A stretch of 10,387 bases of DNA from Cellvibrionaceae bacterium (GTDB taxonomy: Bacteria > Pseudomonadota > Gammaproteobacteria > Pseudomonadales > Cellvibrionaceae). Both the position numbers and the translations under genes were made by a program. Positions 1 to 6,081 of this stretch are shown here, one piece after another (positions within the stretch are counted from its first letter, which is position 1; each line of letters begins with the position of its first letter). Location of the stretch: positions 1 to 10,387 of the forward strand of contig JAOXRV010000835.1 of assembly GCA_025800435.1 (NCBI GenBank). Direction: 5' to 3'. The notes below the pieces were generated by a model. The model made no database searches and had not been told where the DNA came from. It saw nothing but the letters and a program-made list of their open reading frames with translations.

Positions 1-413
1 AACCCTACGGCAGTTTAATTACCGTGGGCAGTTGGCTCAGTGACCAGGCCCAAAAAATTCGCCTAGACCCGATCGAATTTGACGCCGGCCAAAGTCAGTT
101 GAATCAAGCCCAGCTGGCCTATATCGAGAAGCTGGGCAAGCTGCTGCAAGACAAACAAAAATTACGCATCAAAGCCTGCCCTATTGCCAGCCCCAGCGAA
201 ACCGCCTGGCTGGAGCAGCAAGCCCAGCAAGCAAACGCCGAACAAGCCCCGCCGCCAATTGAGGAACAAATCCAAACCCTGCAAAAACAACGCCTTGATG
301 GGCTGCAAAAACAACTGCTAGAGCAATACCAGATCGAGCCCAGCCGTATTATCCCCTGCCACGCCCAGCAGGATACCAAAGCGCAAAAGCCCTATTTGCA
401 CCTAGAAATATAG
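1..413 (+). CDS. DUF748/AsmA-like envelope protein, C-terminal end (partial)
   Basis: The reading frame is open at the left edge (first full codon at position 3), so only the last ~137 residues are present and the true start lies outside. The visible part begins with a NPYGSLITVGSWLS-like stretch and then IEFDAGQSQLNQAQLAYIEKLGKLL, followed by a Gln/Ala-rich helix and a PYLHLEI end. This matches the C-terminus of large DUF748 proteins, where a 'F.PGSA.L' strand-helix unit resembling the OmpA-like fold follows the repetitive AsmA/TamB-like part. Such proteins are thought to sit in the inner membrane and periplasm and take part in envelope lipid homeostasis; their exact role is unsettled. A GTG at 24 is an internal codon, not a start. 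The C-terminus looks natural, not cut. Family assignment is from pattern recognition. Confidence 0.7.
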   Translation, partial: PYGSLITVGSWLSDQAQKIRLDPIEFDAGQSQLNQAQLAYIEKLGKLLQDKQKLRIKACPIASPSETAWLEQQAQQANAEQAPPPIEEQIQTLQKQRLDGLQKQLLEQYQIEPSRIIPCHAQQDTKAQKPYLHLEI

Positions 414-598
414 GCCTCCACTTGGCCGAACAAATGGCATTGGCCCCACAGGGCTGCTTGGTGATGCAAGCGGGCAATAGCGCCATCGTCGACGCCTTCT
501 GCGCCGGCCGCCTTGAAGGCCGCTCGGGTAATACCCTTGGCATGTTGCCGCACGGAATTGAGTTGCAAAATTTGATTGATCGCTGCCGGGTGGCTTAA
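414..598 (+). pseudogene. Remnant of an AidB-type acyl-CoA dehydrogenase C-terminus
   Basis: In the frame ending at TAA 596-598 one reads GLHLAEQMALAPQGCLVM, then a segment containing VDAFCAGRLEG, GMLPHGIELQ and a final LIDRCRVA. This pattern (LALALQ..LL, then DAFC.SRL, then a G.LP.G.D..I..R end) is what I know from the extreme C-terminus of AidB/isovaleryl-CoA-dehydrogenase-like flavoproteins, normally ~540 residues long. Only ~55-60 residues survive. They start immediately after the stop of the DUF748 gene, and upstream the frame runs into that gene with no further similarity. No ribosome binding site precedes the ATG at 434, so it is probably not translated as a unit. It could instead be a genuine small ORF of unknown function, but the family match and missing N-terminus favour a deletion scar. 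Confidence 0.5.
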
Positions 599-613
599 TT
601 TATATCGTCTCAG

Positions 614-639
614 AAGGCCGAAAATTAACGGCCTTTTTT
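614..639 (+). terminator. Rho-independent terminator
   Basis: Perfect 7-bp stem AAGGCCG (614-620) / CGGCCTT (629-635) with an 8-nt A/T loop, running into six T residues. It is oriented for plus-strand transcription leaving the DUF748/acyl-CoA dehydrogenase remnant. On the minus strand the same hairpin lies just past the rlmB stop but lacks a U-tract there, so it would act only weakly in that direction. Confidence 0.75.
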
Positions 640-643
640 ACAG

Positions 644-1381
644 CTATTGGCGCTGGCGCACCGCCTCAAACAAACAAACCCCCGTCGCCACCGATACATT
701 GAGGCTGCTGACTTCACCAGCCATGGGTATATTAATCAAGCTATCACAGCACTCACGGGTTAGGCGGCGCATGCCTTTACCTTCGGCGCCCATTACCAAC
801 GCCATAGGCCCGCTTAAATCGGCCTGGTGCAGGCCCTGCTCGGCCTCACCGGCGGTGCCAATGGTCCACACCCCCTGTTGTTGCAGCCATTTTAAGCTGC
901 GGGCCAGATTGGTGACGCAGATATAGGGCAATACCTCGGCGGCGCCGCAGGCCACCTTACGGGCGGTTTCATTCAGGCTGGCCGAATTATCTTTTGGGGC
1001 AATCACTGCCTGCACCCCGGCGGCCTCGGCACTGCGCAAACAGGCGCCTAAGTTATGGGGGTCGGTAACGCCATCGAGCACCAATAAAAACGCGGGCTGC
1101 TGCAGGCCCTCGACCAAAGTTTGCAGGTATTTTTCATCGTGCACTTGGCCGGGCTTGGCCAGGGCGATAACCCCCTGGTGATTGCCATCGACCTTGTCGT
1201 CGAGGGCCTTACGGCTGACCTGCTGTACGGGCAGGGAGAGCTTTTCCGCCGCAGCCAGGACTTTTTGTAAACGCTGGTCGTTGCGGTTTTTTAACACCCA
1301 CAGTTCGGTTACTCGGTGGGGGCTGGATTTTAATAGGGCCTGCACCGCGTGCAGGCCAAAAACGGTTTCAAGTTTTGCCAT
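644..1381 (-). CDS. rlmB: 23S rRNA (guanosine(2251)-2'-O)-methyltransferase
   Basis: SpoU/TrmH-family (SPOUT) methyltransferase that 2'-O-methylates G2251 in the P-loop of 23S rRNA using S-adenosylmethionine. The 245 residues are the usual RlmB length. An N-terminal substrate-binding domain (about 1-80, with the typical VFGLHAVQALL start) precedes the knotted catalytic domain. SpoU motif 1 is NLGACLRSAEAAG (110-122, Asn110 and Arg116), motif 2 is MGAEGKGMRRL (197-207, Glu200) and motif 3 is IPMAGEVSSLNVSVATG (218-234, Asn228). It lies 11 bp downstream of rnr on the same strand, the widespread gammaproteobacterial rnr-rlmB arrangement, so it is very likely cotranscribed. No clear Shine-Dalgarno precedes the ATG, which fits translation coupled to rnr. 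Confidence 0.97.
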   Translation of the reverse strand: MAKLETVFGLHAVQALLKSSPHRVTELWVLKNRNDQRLQKVLAAAEKLSLPVQQVSRKALDDKVDGNHQGVIALAKPGQVHDEKYLQTLVEGLQQPAFLLVLDGVTDPHNLGACLRSAEAAGVQAVIAPKDNSASLNETARKVACGAAEVLPYICVTNLARSLKWLQQQGVWTIGTAGEAEQGLHQADLSGPMALVMGAEGKGMRRLTRECCDSLINIPMAGEVSSLNVSVATGVCLFEAVRQRQ

Positions 1382-1392
1382 ATGTTTAACTA

Positions 1393-3987
1393 CTAACTTC
1401 GCTTGTTGCGGCCAGTTTTTTTAGCGCTAGGTTTTTTGCCTGCGGCTTTCTTACTAGCGGCGGCTTTATTGCCTGCGGCGCTTTTCTTGCTAGCGGCGCT
1501 TTTGGCCTTGCGCACCCGCTGGCCCTTGCTGGGTTTTTTCGCCGGCTTTTTACGGCTCTTGGCTGCGGGCTTATCATCACTGGTATTTTTACGCCCGGCG
1601 CCCCGCGTGCCTGAATCAGCTTTATCGTCGAGCTGTTTCAGGCGGGCGCGGTTGCCCCGGGCATCAATCTTTGGGGGCGAGCCCTTGGCTTTGCGCCGGC
1701 GGCTTGGTTTAAGGCGCTCAATCAATTCAAGATCGACCTTGCGCTCATCCAGATCCACCCGCACCACCTGTACTCGCAGCGGATCGCCCAGGCGAAATAC
1801 CTGACGGCTTTTTTCGCCCACCAAACGGTGCTGGGCGGCCTCAAAGTGGTAGTAGTCCTGGGGCAGCGCACTGATATGCACCAGGCCTTCCACATAGACA
1901 TCTTTTAGCTCAACAAAGATACCAAAGCCGGTCACTGCGCTGATAACGCCCTCAAAAGTATCGCCGACCCGATCTTGCAGGTATTCACACTTTAACCAGC
2001 TGACCACATCGCGGCTGGCCTCATCGGCCCGACGCTCGTAGCTGGAGCAGGTTTCGCCCAGCTGCAACATAGCGGCCATATCGTAGGGGTAGATCTGGGT
2101 TTTGGGAATGGGCTTAGCGCCTTTAACTTTTTGTACCGGCGGTTTGCTAAACAGCGCCAATAATTTTTGCCCCACGCCGCCACGGCCGCGAATTACCGAG
2201 CGAATGGCCCGGTGTACCAACAGATCGGGATAGCGGCGGATGGGTGAGGTAAAGTGGGCGTAGGCCGGATAGTTAAGGCCAAAGTGGCCCTCGTTATCGG
2301 GGCTGTACACCGCCTGCTTTAAGCTGCGCAACATTACCGTTTGAATCAAATGGGCATCGGGGCGCTCTTGAATGGATGCCAACAGGCGCTGATAGTCGGA
2401 GGGCTTGGGTTTAACGTTGCCACCCAGGCTTAGGCCTAGCTCGCCGATAAAATCGCGCAGGTTTTCCAGCTTTTCTTCGCCGGGGCCTTCGTGCACCCGG
2501 TACAGGGCCGGCAGCTCTAACTTTTCTAAAAAGCGCGCCGCACAGACATTGGCACAGAGCATACACTCTTCGATCAGCTTGTGGGCATCGTTGCGCACCA
2601 CCGGCACGATGCGCTCAATTTTTCGCTCGGGATCAAATAAAATTCGGGTTTCGGTGGTTTCAAAATCAATTGCGCCGCGCTCGTCGCGGTTGGCCCGCAG
2701 CTGCTGATACAAATCGTGCAAGGTATCGATTTGCACCAGCAAATGGCTCAGGGCCTTGCGCGCCTGGCCGTCTTTGCCGTCTTTTCTACCACGCTCGGCC
2801 AGCACCTCGCCCACCTGGGTATAGGTGAGGCGCGCATGGGAGTGAATTACCCCCTCATAAAACTGGTAGCCGCTTATACGGCCCTTGGCGCTGATGTTTA
2901 TCTCGCACACCATGGCCAGGCGGTCGACCTTGGGGTTTAGGGAGCACAGGCCATTGGACAGGGCCTCGGGCAGCATCGGCAACACATGATCGGGGAAATA
3001 CACCGAGGTGCCACGGGTTTGAGCCTCCCTATCCAGGGCCGAGCCCAGTTGCACATAATGGGAGACATCGGCAATGGCCACCAAAAGGCGCCAGCCCTTG
3101 GTTTTTTTATTAAATTCGCAGTAGACCGCATCGTCAAAATCCCGCGCGTCTTCGCCGTCGATGGTAACAAAGGGCAGTTTGCGCAAATCGACCCGGTGTT
3201 TTTTATCCGCCTCGTCGACCTCTGGCGGCAATGCGTCGGCTTCGCTATTGACCTCACCGGGCCAAATATGGGGCAAACCATAAGAGCGAATGGCGACATC
3301 AATTTCCATGCCCGGGGCCATATGGTCGCCCAGCACTTCGATCACCCGGCCAGTAGGGTGCTGGCGGCGGTCGGGCTGCTGGGTAATTTCCACGGTCACA
3401 TATTGGCCAATGGTGGCGCCGCCAGTTGCGTCTGCTGGCACCATCACATCGTGAATCAGGCGGGCGTTATCCGGGCGCACAAAGCTCACCCCGCTCTCGG
3501 TGTAAAAGCGCCCCACCACCTGGTGGGTATTGCGCACCAGCACCTCGACAATGGCGCCCTCGCGCTTGCCTCGATAGCCCTTGCCACTGTCGCGCACCAA
3601 TACCTCATCGCCGTCGAATACCCGGCGCATTTGGCGGGCCGCCAGGTATAGGTCGCCGCCACCAGCGGCGGGAATCACAAAGCCGTAGCCGTCTTTGTGG
3701 GCCGAGACCCGACCGCGCACTAAATCGAGGTGTTCTACCGGCCCATAGGCCCAGCGGCGATTGCGCATCAGCTGGCCATCGCGCTCCATGGCGATAAGAC
3801 GACGGCGCAACGCTTCAATGCTATCCTCATCGGCCAGCTCAAAGCGTTCACACAGTTCTGGGTGGGTCAGTGGCCCGGGGGCGTTATCCAGCTGTTTAAG
3901 AATAAACTCGCGGCTGGGGATGGGGTTGCTGTACTTTTGTGCTTCCCGCTCGGCATGGGGGTCGCGCAGCTTGTTTGATTTGGACAA
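1393..3987 (-). CDS. rnr: Ribonuclease R (3'-5' exoribonuclease)
   Basis: RNase II/RNB-family processive 3'-5' exoribonuclease that degrades structured RNA (rRNA, mRNA, and transcripts in tmRNA-linked decay). Visible order in 864 residues: N-terminal winged helix (about 22-82, starting NPIPSREFILKQL), two cold-shock OB regions (about 85-250), the RNB catalytic domain (about 268-600), an S1 domain (about 675-758, GDTFEGVISAVTGFGIFVEL) and a basic tail (about 760-864). The catalytic motif TIDGEDARDFDDAV (275-288) carries Asp277, Asp283, Asp285 and Asp286, matching the four metal-binding Asp of E. coli RNase R; HFTSPIRRYPDLLVHR (578-593) is the second RNB signature. The start is TTG: an in-frame TAA lies two codons upstream, the next Met is residue 67, and the N-terminus aligns with the family. 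AGGG sits about 9 nt before it. The ~100-residue tail is unusually long and Lys/Ala-rich. Confidence 0.97.
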   Translation of the reverse strand: MSKSNKLRDPHAEREAQKYSNPIPSREFILKQLDNAPGPLTHPELCERFELADEDSIEALRRRLIAMERDGQLMRNRRWAYGPVEHLDLVRGRVSAHKDGYGFVIPAAGGGDLYLAARQMRRVFDGDEVLVRDSGKGYRGKREGAIVEVLVRNTHQVVGRFYTESGVSFVRPDNARLIHDVMVPADATGGATIGQYVTVEITQQPDRRQHPTGRVIEVLGDHMAPGMEIDVAIRSYGLPHIWPGEVNSEADALPPEVDEADKKHRVDLRKLPFVTIDGEDARDFDDAVYCEFNKKTKGWRLLVAIADVSHYVQLGSALDREAQTRGTSVYFPDHVLPMLPEALSNGLCSLNPKVDRLAMVCEINISAKGRISGYQFYEGVIHSHARLTYTQVGEVLAERGRKDGKDGQARKALSHLLVQIDTLHDLYQQLRANRDERGAIDFETTETRILFDPERKIERIVPVVRNDAHKLIEECMLCANVCAARFLEKLELPALYRVHEGPGEEKLENLRDFIGELGLSLGGNVKPKPSDYQRLLASIQERPDAHLIQTVMLRSLKQAVYSPDNEGHFGLNYPAYAHFTSPIRRYPDLLVHRAIRSVIRGRGGVGQKLLALFSKPPVQKVKGAKPIPKTQIYPYDMAAMLQLGETCSSYERRADEASRDVVSWLKCEYLQDRVGDTFEGVISAVTGFGIFVELKDVYVEGLVHISALPQDYYHFEAAQHRLVGEKSRQVFRLGDPLRVQVVRVDLDERKVDLELIERLKPSRRRKAKGSPPKIDARGNRARLKQLDDKADSGTRGAGRKNTSDDKPAAKSRKKPAKKPSKGQRVRKAKSAASKKSAAGNKAAASKKAAGKKPSAKKTGRNKRS

Positions 3988-4006
3988 ATTTTAAATCCCT
4001 AATGCA

Positions 4007-4042
4007 CCCGATCAGCTCGGGCATTGGCTAAGATAAGCCAAT
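4007..4042 (-). other. Two tandem dyads in the rnr leader
   Basis: Two adjacent hairpin-capable dyads lie between the metalloprotease stop and the rnr start. One has CCCGA (4007-4011) pairing with TCGGG (4017-4021) around a 5-nt loop. The other has ATTGGCT (4023-4029) pairing with AGCCAAT (4036-4042) around a 6-nt loop. Neither is followed by a T-tract on either strand, so they are not classical terminators. They could be RNA structures in the rnr 5' untranslated region or protein-binding sites. Confidence 0.5.
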
Positions 4043-4046
4043 TATA
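4041..4046 (-). promoter_or_regulatory. Candidate -10 element of an rnr promoter
   Basis: On the minus strand this reads as a perfect TATAAT, 53 bp before the rnr TTG start, and it overlaps the outer end of the upstream dyad. No good -35 hexamer sits 16-18 bp upstream, so activity would depend on another factor or be weak. rnr may also be read through from the two genes upstream. Confidence 0.35.
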
Positions 4047-4058
4047 GGGGTTTAGCGC

Positions 4059-4889
4059 CTAACTGACACTGTCTATCAGCTGGCCAGGGGCTTTATTGGC
4101 GTTAATATTGTCCAGGCCAACTAAGGTTTGGGTCAATTCCAGGCTTTTGCGCTGAATTTCCGCCTGGCTGGCGCGCTGCTGTTGGCGCAACTCGGCCAGC
4201 TCCTGCTCCAGCTGCTCCTTATCGTCGCGCAGACGTTCGGCCTCGGCCTCGGCCAGGCGCCCCTCGCGCTCGCCCTGATTCTGGCTGCGCTGTTGCTGAG
4301 ACAGCTCGCGCAGGGCCTGCTGCTCCAGCTGGGCGGCCTTGGCCGCTACCAACTGGTCTTGGGGTGAGGGATCAAGGGGGGCCAGCGCGGCCCGCTGCAC
4401 CTTGCGCGCATTGGCGGCGGTGGCTTCGGGGTCGCCGGCGACAGGGCTGAGGCGAATGGGCACCTCCCCGGCAATCGCATAGGGGCGGCCGTCTGGTCCG
4501 GTTTGGTATTGGTAGCTGGGGGCACCGGCCAACTCACCGCCGACACTGGCGTGGGCCTGTTCATGACTGTGTACCGCCCGCTGGCGGGCCGCCAATTGCT
4601 GCAACTGGGCCAGCTCGGCCGAGCTTAAATCGCCGCTGCCCTGGCGGGCCTCTTCACGACTGGCAGCGGGATCGGCACCGGACTCAGGGCTCGGCTCTCG
4701 ACCCGGTTCGGGGCCAAGCTCGGCACTGCGCCCACGGCGCAGGTTTTTTTCGGTTTTGGGCGGCTCTTCCACCGGCCGGATAGTGCTGCTTTGGGCCTCA
4801 GGATTGGCCTGGCCCACAGGCTTAACCACGGTATTGTCGAAGGGGGTTACCGTATTGGCAAGCGAGGTGTTGCTGGGGCCGCTAATCAT
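4059..4889 (-). CDS. Putative metalloprotease, SprA/CJM1_0395 family
   Basis: A 276-residue protein of the SprA-related family (putative metalloprotease CJM1_0395). After a low-complexity Pro/Glu-rich, probably disordered N-terminal ~90 residues comes the conserved core: VHSHEQAHASVGG with the zinc-type HExxH motif HEQAH (residues 109-113), then AGAPSYQYQTGPDGRPYAIAGEVPI and a DPEATAANARKVQRAALAPLDPSPQD block. The C-terminal third (about 185-255) is a Gln/Glu/Arg-rich coiled coil. No signal peptide or membrane segment is seen. The start is the ATG at 4889, because GGGAG lies 7 nt upstream; a TTG two codons earlier would sit on the Shine-Dalgarno. It follows the rod-like small gene by 15 bp, so the two form an operon. 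The family's substrate is unknown to me, and protease activity is inferred from the motif only. Confidence 0.8.
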   Translation of the reverse strand: MISGPSNTSLANTVTPFDNTVVKPVGQANPEAQSSTIRPVEEPPKTEKNLRRGRSAELGPEPGREPSPESGADPAASREEARQGSGDLSSAELAQLQQLAARQRAVHSHEQAHASVGGELAGAPSYQYQTGPDGRPYAIAGEVPIRLSPVAGDPEATAANARKVQRAALAPLDPSPQDQLVAAKAAQLEQQALRELSQQQRSQNQGEREGRLAEAEAERLRDDKEQLEQELAELRQQQRASQAEIQRKSLELTQTLVGLDNINANKAPGQLIDSVS

Positions 4890-4904
4890 AAGCAATCTCC
4901 CACA

Positions 4905-5171
4905 CTAGGCCTTAATATCCAGAAGACTGCCAAGTGTGCGACCACTCACTTCCACCACCTTGGCAGAGGCGTCAAACAACTGTTGCCCCTGCTTTAAGGC
5001 AGCGATGGGCTCGATCAGCGAAGCGCCGTTACTCTGCTGGGGCTGGCTACCACCCGTACCTCCCACATTGCCGAGGCCGGCAATCTCACTGGCGGCCCCC
5101 TGCATGGTCTGCTTACCCTTATGCAAGCCCTGCACACCAATGGCCAAGCTAGAACCCGAATTAATCTCCAT
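4905..5171 (-). CDS. Small flagellar-rod-like protein of unknown function
   Basis: An 88-residue protein with no signal peptide or membrane segment. Its N-terminus (SLAIGVQGLHKGKQTMQGAA, about 8-27) resembles the N-terminal helix of flagellar axial proteins (FlgB/FlgC/FlgG type: S..A..GL...Q). Its C-terminus (ALKQGQQLFDASAKVVEVSG followed by TLGSLLDI) resembles their C-terminal helix (Q.A...NAKV...D.ML.TLL.I). The middle is a short Gly/Ser/Gln linker, so it looks like the two terminal helices of a rod protein without the body. A strong AAGGAGGG lies 3 nt before the ATG. It is the first gene of a two-gene unit with the HEQAH protein 15 bp downstream. Resemblance to axial proteins is seen in sequence pattern; secretion or assembly with flagella is inference only, and no flagellar genes are in the window. 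Confidence 0.7.
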   Translation of the reverse strand: MEINSGSSLAIGVQGLHKGKQTMQGAASEIAGLGNVGGTGGSQPQQSNGASLIEPIAALKQGQQLFDASAKVVEVSGRTLGSLLDIKA

Positions 5172-5174
5172 AAG

Positions 5175-5182
5175 CCCTCCTT
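5175..5182 (-). promoter_or_regulatory. Strong Shine-Dalgarno of the rod-like gene
   Basis: Minus-strand AAGGAGGG placed 3 nt before the ATG at 5171, the strongest ribosome binding site in the window. The upstream stretch 5183-5350 must hold the promoter of this two-gene unit, but I see no clear sigma70, sigma54 or sigma28 pair there. Confidence 0.75.
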
Positions 5183-5351
5183 AAATCCTCAGGACAGAAA
5201 TTAATGCTATAGAGCTAATTTTACCCCTTCTATTGCCCCAGCTTGAGACCGTCTGGCGGATGTTTAAGACAGTTTGTGCTTATAAAACCGACAATCTCAG
5301 CCCAAATCGCATAAAAGCATGAAAATTAAGTAATCTCCGGCCGGCCGATGA

Positions 5352-5380
5352 TTGACAGGGCCCCAGGAAATCACTAATAT
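5352..5380 (+). promoter_or_regulatory. Sigma70 promoter of the tRNA-Leu unit
   Basis: TTGACA (5352-5357), a 17-bp spacer, then TAATAT (5375-5380): a near-consensus pair at optimal spacing. It is followed by a GC-rich discriminator (GCGCGACC), typical of stable-RNA promoters under stringent control. The expected transcription start near 5387 lies ~23 nt before the orphan tRNA 5' copy at 5410, a normal tRNA leader length. Confidence 0.8.
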
Positions 5381-5409
5381 GCGCGACCTCAAACGGCGAA
5401 GCCGTTTAT

Positions 5410-5433
5410 GCCCAGGTGGTGAAATTGGTAGAC
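5410..5433 (+). pseudogene. Orphan copy of the tRNA-Leu 5' end (acceptor strand and D-arm)
   Basis: These 24 bases are identical to the first 24 bases of the intact tRNA-Leu at 5548-5571: the 5' acceptor strand GCCCAGG and most of the D-arm, then divergence. No anticodon arm, variable arm or T-arm follows, so it cannot fold as a tRNA. It sits where the tRNA would be expected relative to the promoter. The next 114 bp (5434-5547) contain small dyads, such as CGCGA GTG TCGCG at 5446-5458 and a CTGGC/GCCAG hairpin near 5487-5502, but no recognisable gene. Confidence 0.8.
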
Positions 5434-5547
5434 GATGCGCAGGAGCGCGAGTGTCGCGAGAGCAGGAAGCGGTAGCGACCACGCTAACTGGCAGATAGGC
5501 CAGCAAAGCTAGCAACCAAGATCGGGCTGAAAACAACCACGCAACAA

Positions 5548-5634
5548 GCCCAGGTGGTGAAATTGGTAGACACGCTAGCTTCAGGTGCTAGTGGGGGCAA
5601 CCCCGTGGAGGTTCAAGTCCTCTCCTGGGCACCA
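5548..5634 (+). tRNA. tRNA-Leu, anticodon CAG
   Basis: Complete 87-nt class II tRNA with encoded CCA. The acceptor stem is GCCCAGG (5548-5554) with CCTGGGC (5624-5630), then discriminator A and CCA (5632-5634). The D-arm contains the AATTGGTAGAC type sequence. The anticodon stem CTAGC (5575-5579) / GCTAG (5587-5591) encloses the loop TTCAGGT with anticodon CAG (5582-5584), reading CUG codons. A long variable arm (TGGGGGCAACCCCGT region) is the leucine hallmark, and the T-loop has GTTCAAGTC. It is transcribed from the promoter at 5352-5380 through the duplicated 5' segment and ends at the terminator at 5660. It marks the left border of the variable island. Confidence 0.97.
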
Positions 5635-5658
5635 TATCAAAGACTTGAATAGTCTAAG

Positions 5659-5722
5659 AAAGCCTCGCTAGGCCAGAGCCAGCGGGGCTTTTTCATTTTT
5701 GGGTAGCCTAACGCAGTCCAAG
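5659..5722 (+). repeat. 64-bp direct repeat, copy 1
   Basis: Spans the tRNA-Leu terminator and its 3' flank through GGGTAGCCTAACGCAGTCCAAG. It matches 7498-7561 at 61 of 64 positions without gaps. The two copies bracket the transposase remnant and the fic gene. Confidence 0.9.
5660..5693 (+). terminator. Rho-independent terminator of tRNA-Leu
   Basis: Ten-base-pair stem AAGCCTCGCT (5660-5669) / AGCGGGGCTT (5681-5690) with one G-T pair. The loop can itself close as GGC/GCC, and a T-run follows. It lies 25 nt after the tRNA CCA. A smaller AGACT/AGTCT hairpin (5641-5655) precedes it. Confidence 0.85.
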
Positions 5723-5734
5723 GTGATCCAGTAG

Positions 5735-5758
5735 AAACCCACCATATTTGGTGGGTTT
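5735..5758. repeat. Perfect 10-bp inverted repeat
   Basis: AAACCCACCA (5735-5744), loop TATT, then TGGTGGGTTT (5749-5758). It could be a bidirectional terminator-like hairpin insulating the tRNA unit from the fic segment, or a leftover of the mobile element whose transposase scrap lies next to it. Only short T-runs flank it. Confidence 0.6.
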
Positions 5759-5770
5759 ATTGGTGGGGCT

Positions 5771-5896
5771 GAAGGCTCGTCTCGACATCATTTCCATCTT
5801 GTTGTGAAACCCCTCGGTGATTCCATTGGTTTTGCTGAATCGCCACATCACCAAAATCGGTCCCATCCAGCTTCTGGCTACTTTCGCTGGTCTGAA
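5771..5896 (-). pseudogene. Transposase C-terminal remnant (ISL3-like)
   Basis: Read on the minus strand, 5845-5771 encodes WRFSKTNGITEGFH followed by NKMEMMSRRAF. I recognise this as the catalytic C-terminal region of ISL3-type transposases, where it normally continues into a GFRNF.NYRLRV end. Here the frame loses similarity right after RAF and runs on to a TAG at 5708. Upstream the frame stays open only to a TAA at 5897-5899, and no more of the ~400-residue protein is present. It is a dead fragment showing that an insertion sequence once occupied this spot. The family assignment is from the motif only. Confidence 0.65.
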
Positions 5897-5955
5897 TTAT
5901 AGGTAAATAGCCACCGCAACGCCCAAGCGGGCCTGCCCACCACACTTGCCTTGAC

Positions 5956-6081
5956 TGGCCGATAAATGGCCGATATATTGAAAATCACACCAAAATTGGC
6001 CGATAAATAGTAATCACGCTTGTTTATCGGCCATTATTTGGCCGATATAAACATTGAGAAGACAGAGCAATGGCCGATAAA
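5956..6081 (+). promoter_or_regulatory. Array of six 11-bp boxes at the fic promoter
   Basis: The 11-mer TGGCCGATAWA occurs at 5956-5966, 5967-5977, 5997-6007, 6039-6049 and 6071-6081 in direct orientation, and inverted at 6023-6033. The first two abut head to tail. The third and the inverted copy form a perfect 11-bp inverted repeat with a 15-bp centre. The last overlaps the fic start codon and encodes its MADK N-terminus. A TATAAA (6046-6051) overlaps the fifth box and could be a -10. The layout suggests cooperative operator sites for a repressor, possibly the winged-helix part of the Fic protein itself (inference). Confidence 0.7.

Noticed and set aside
1403..1804. Leu/Ala-rich plus-strand frame that looks like a membrane protein
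   Set aside because: It is the complement of the Lys/Ala-rich RNase R tail; the hydrophobicity is a mirror effect of AAR/GCN codons.
2986..3651. A 221-codon plus-strand frame antisense to rnr
   Set aside because: It lies wholly inside the RNB/OB coding region of a highly conserved gene, has no recognisable domain and no ribosome binding site; it is a by-product of GC-rich codon use.
4890..4895. TTG start two codons upstream for the HEQAH protein
   Set aside because: The GGGAG ribosome binding site would nearly touch the TTG, while the ATG at 4889 has 7-nt spacing.
5172..5350. Sigma54 or FliA promoter for the rod-like/protease pair
   Set aside because: I looked for TGGCAC-N5-TTGC and TAAA-N15-GCCGATAA type pairs on the minus strand and found no acceptable match.
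5757..5945. 62-codon minus-strand ORF starting with MWWAGPLGRC
   Set aside because: It is in a different frame from the transposase similarity and shows no family features itself.
5956..6081. CRISPR-like array
   Set aside because: Units are only 11 bp, spacing is irregular (0 to ~20 bp), one is inverted and one is inside a coding start; an operator array fits better.
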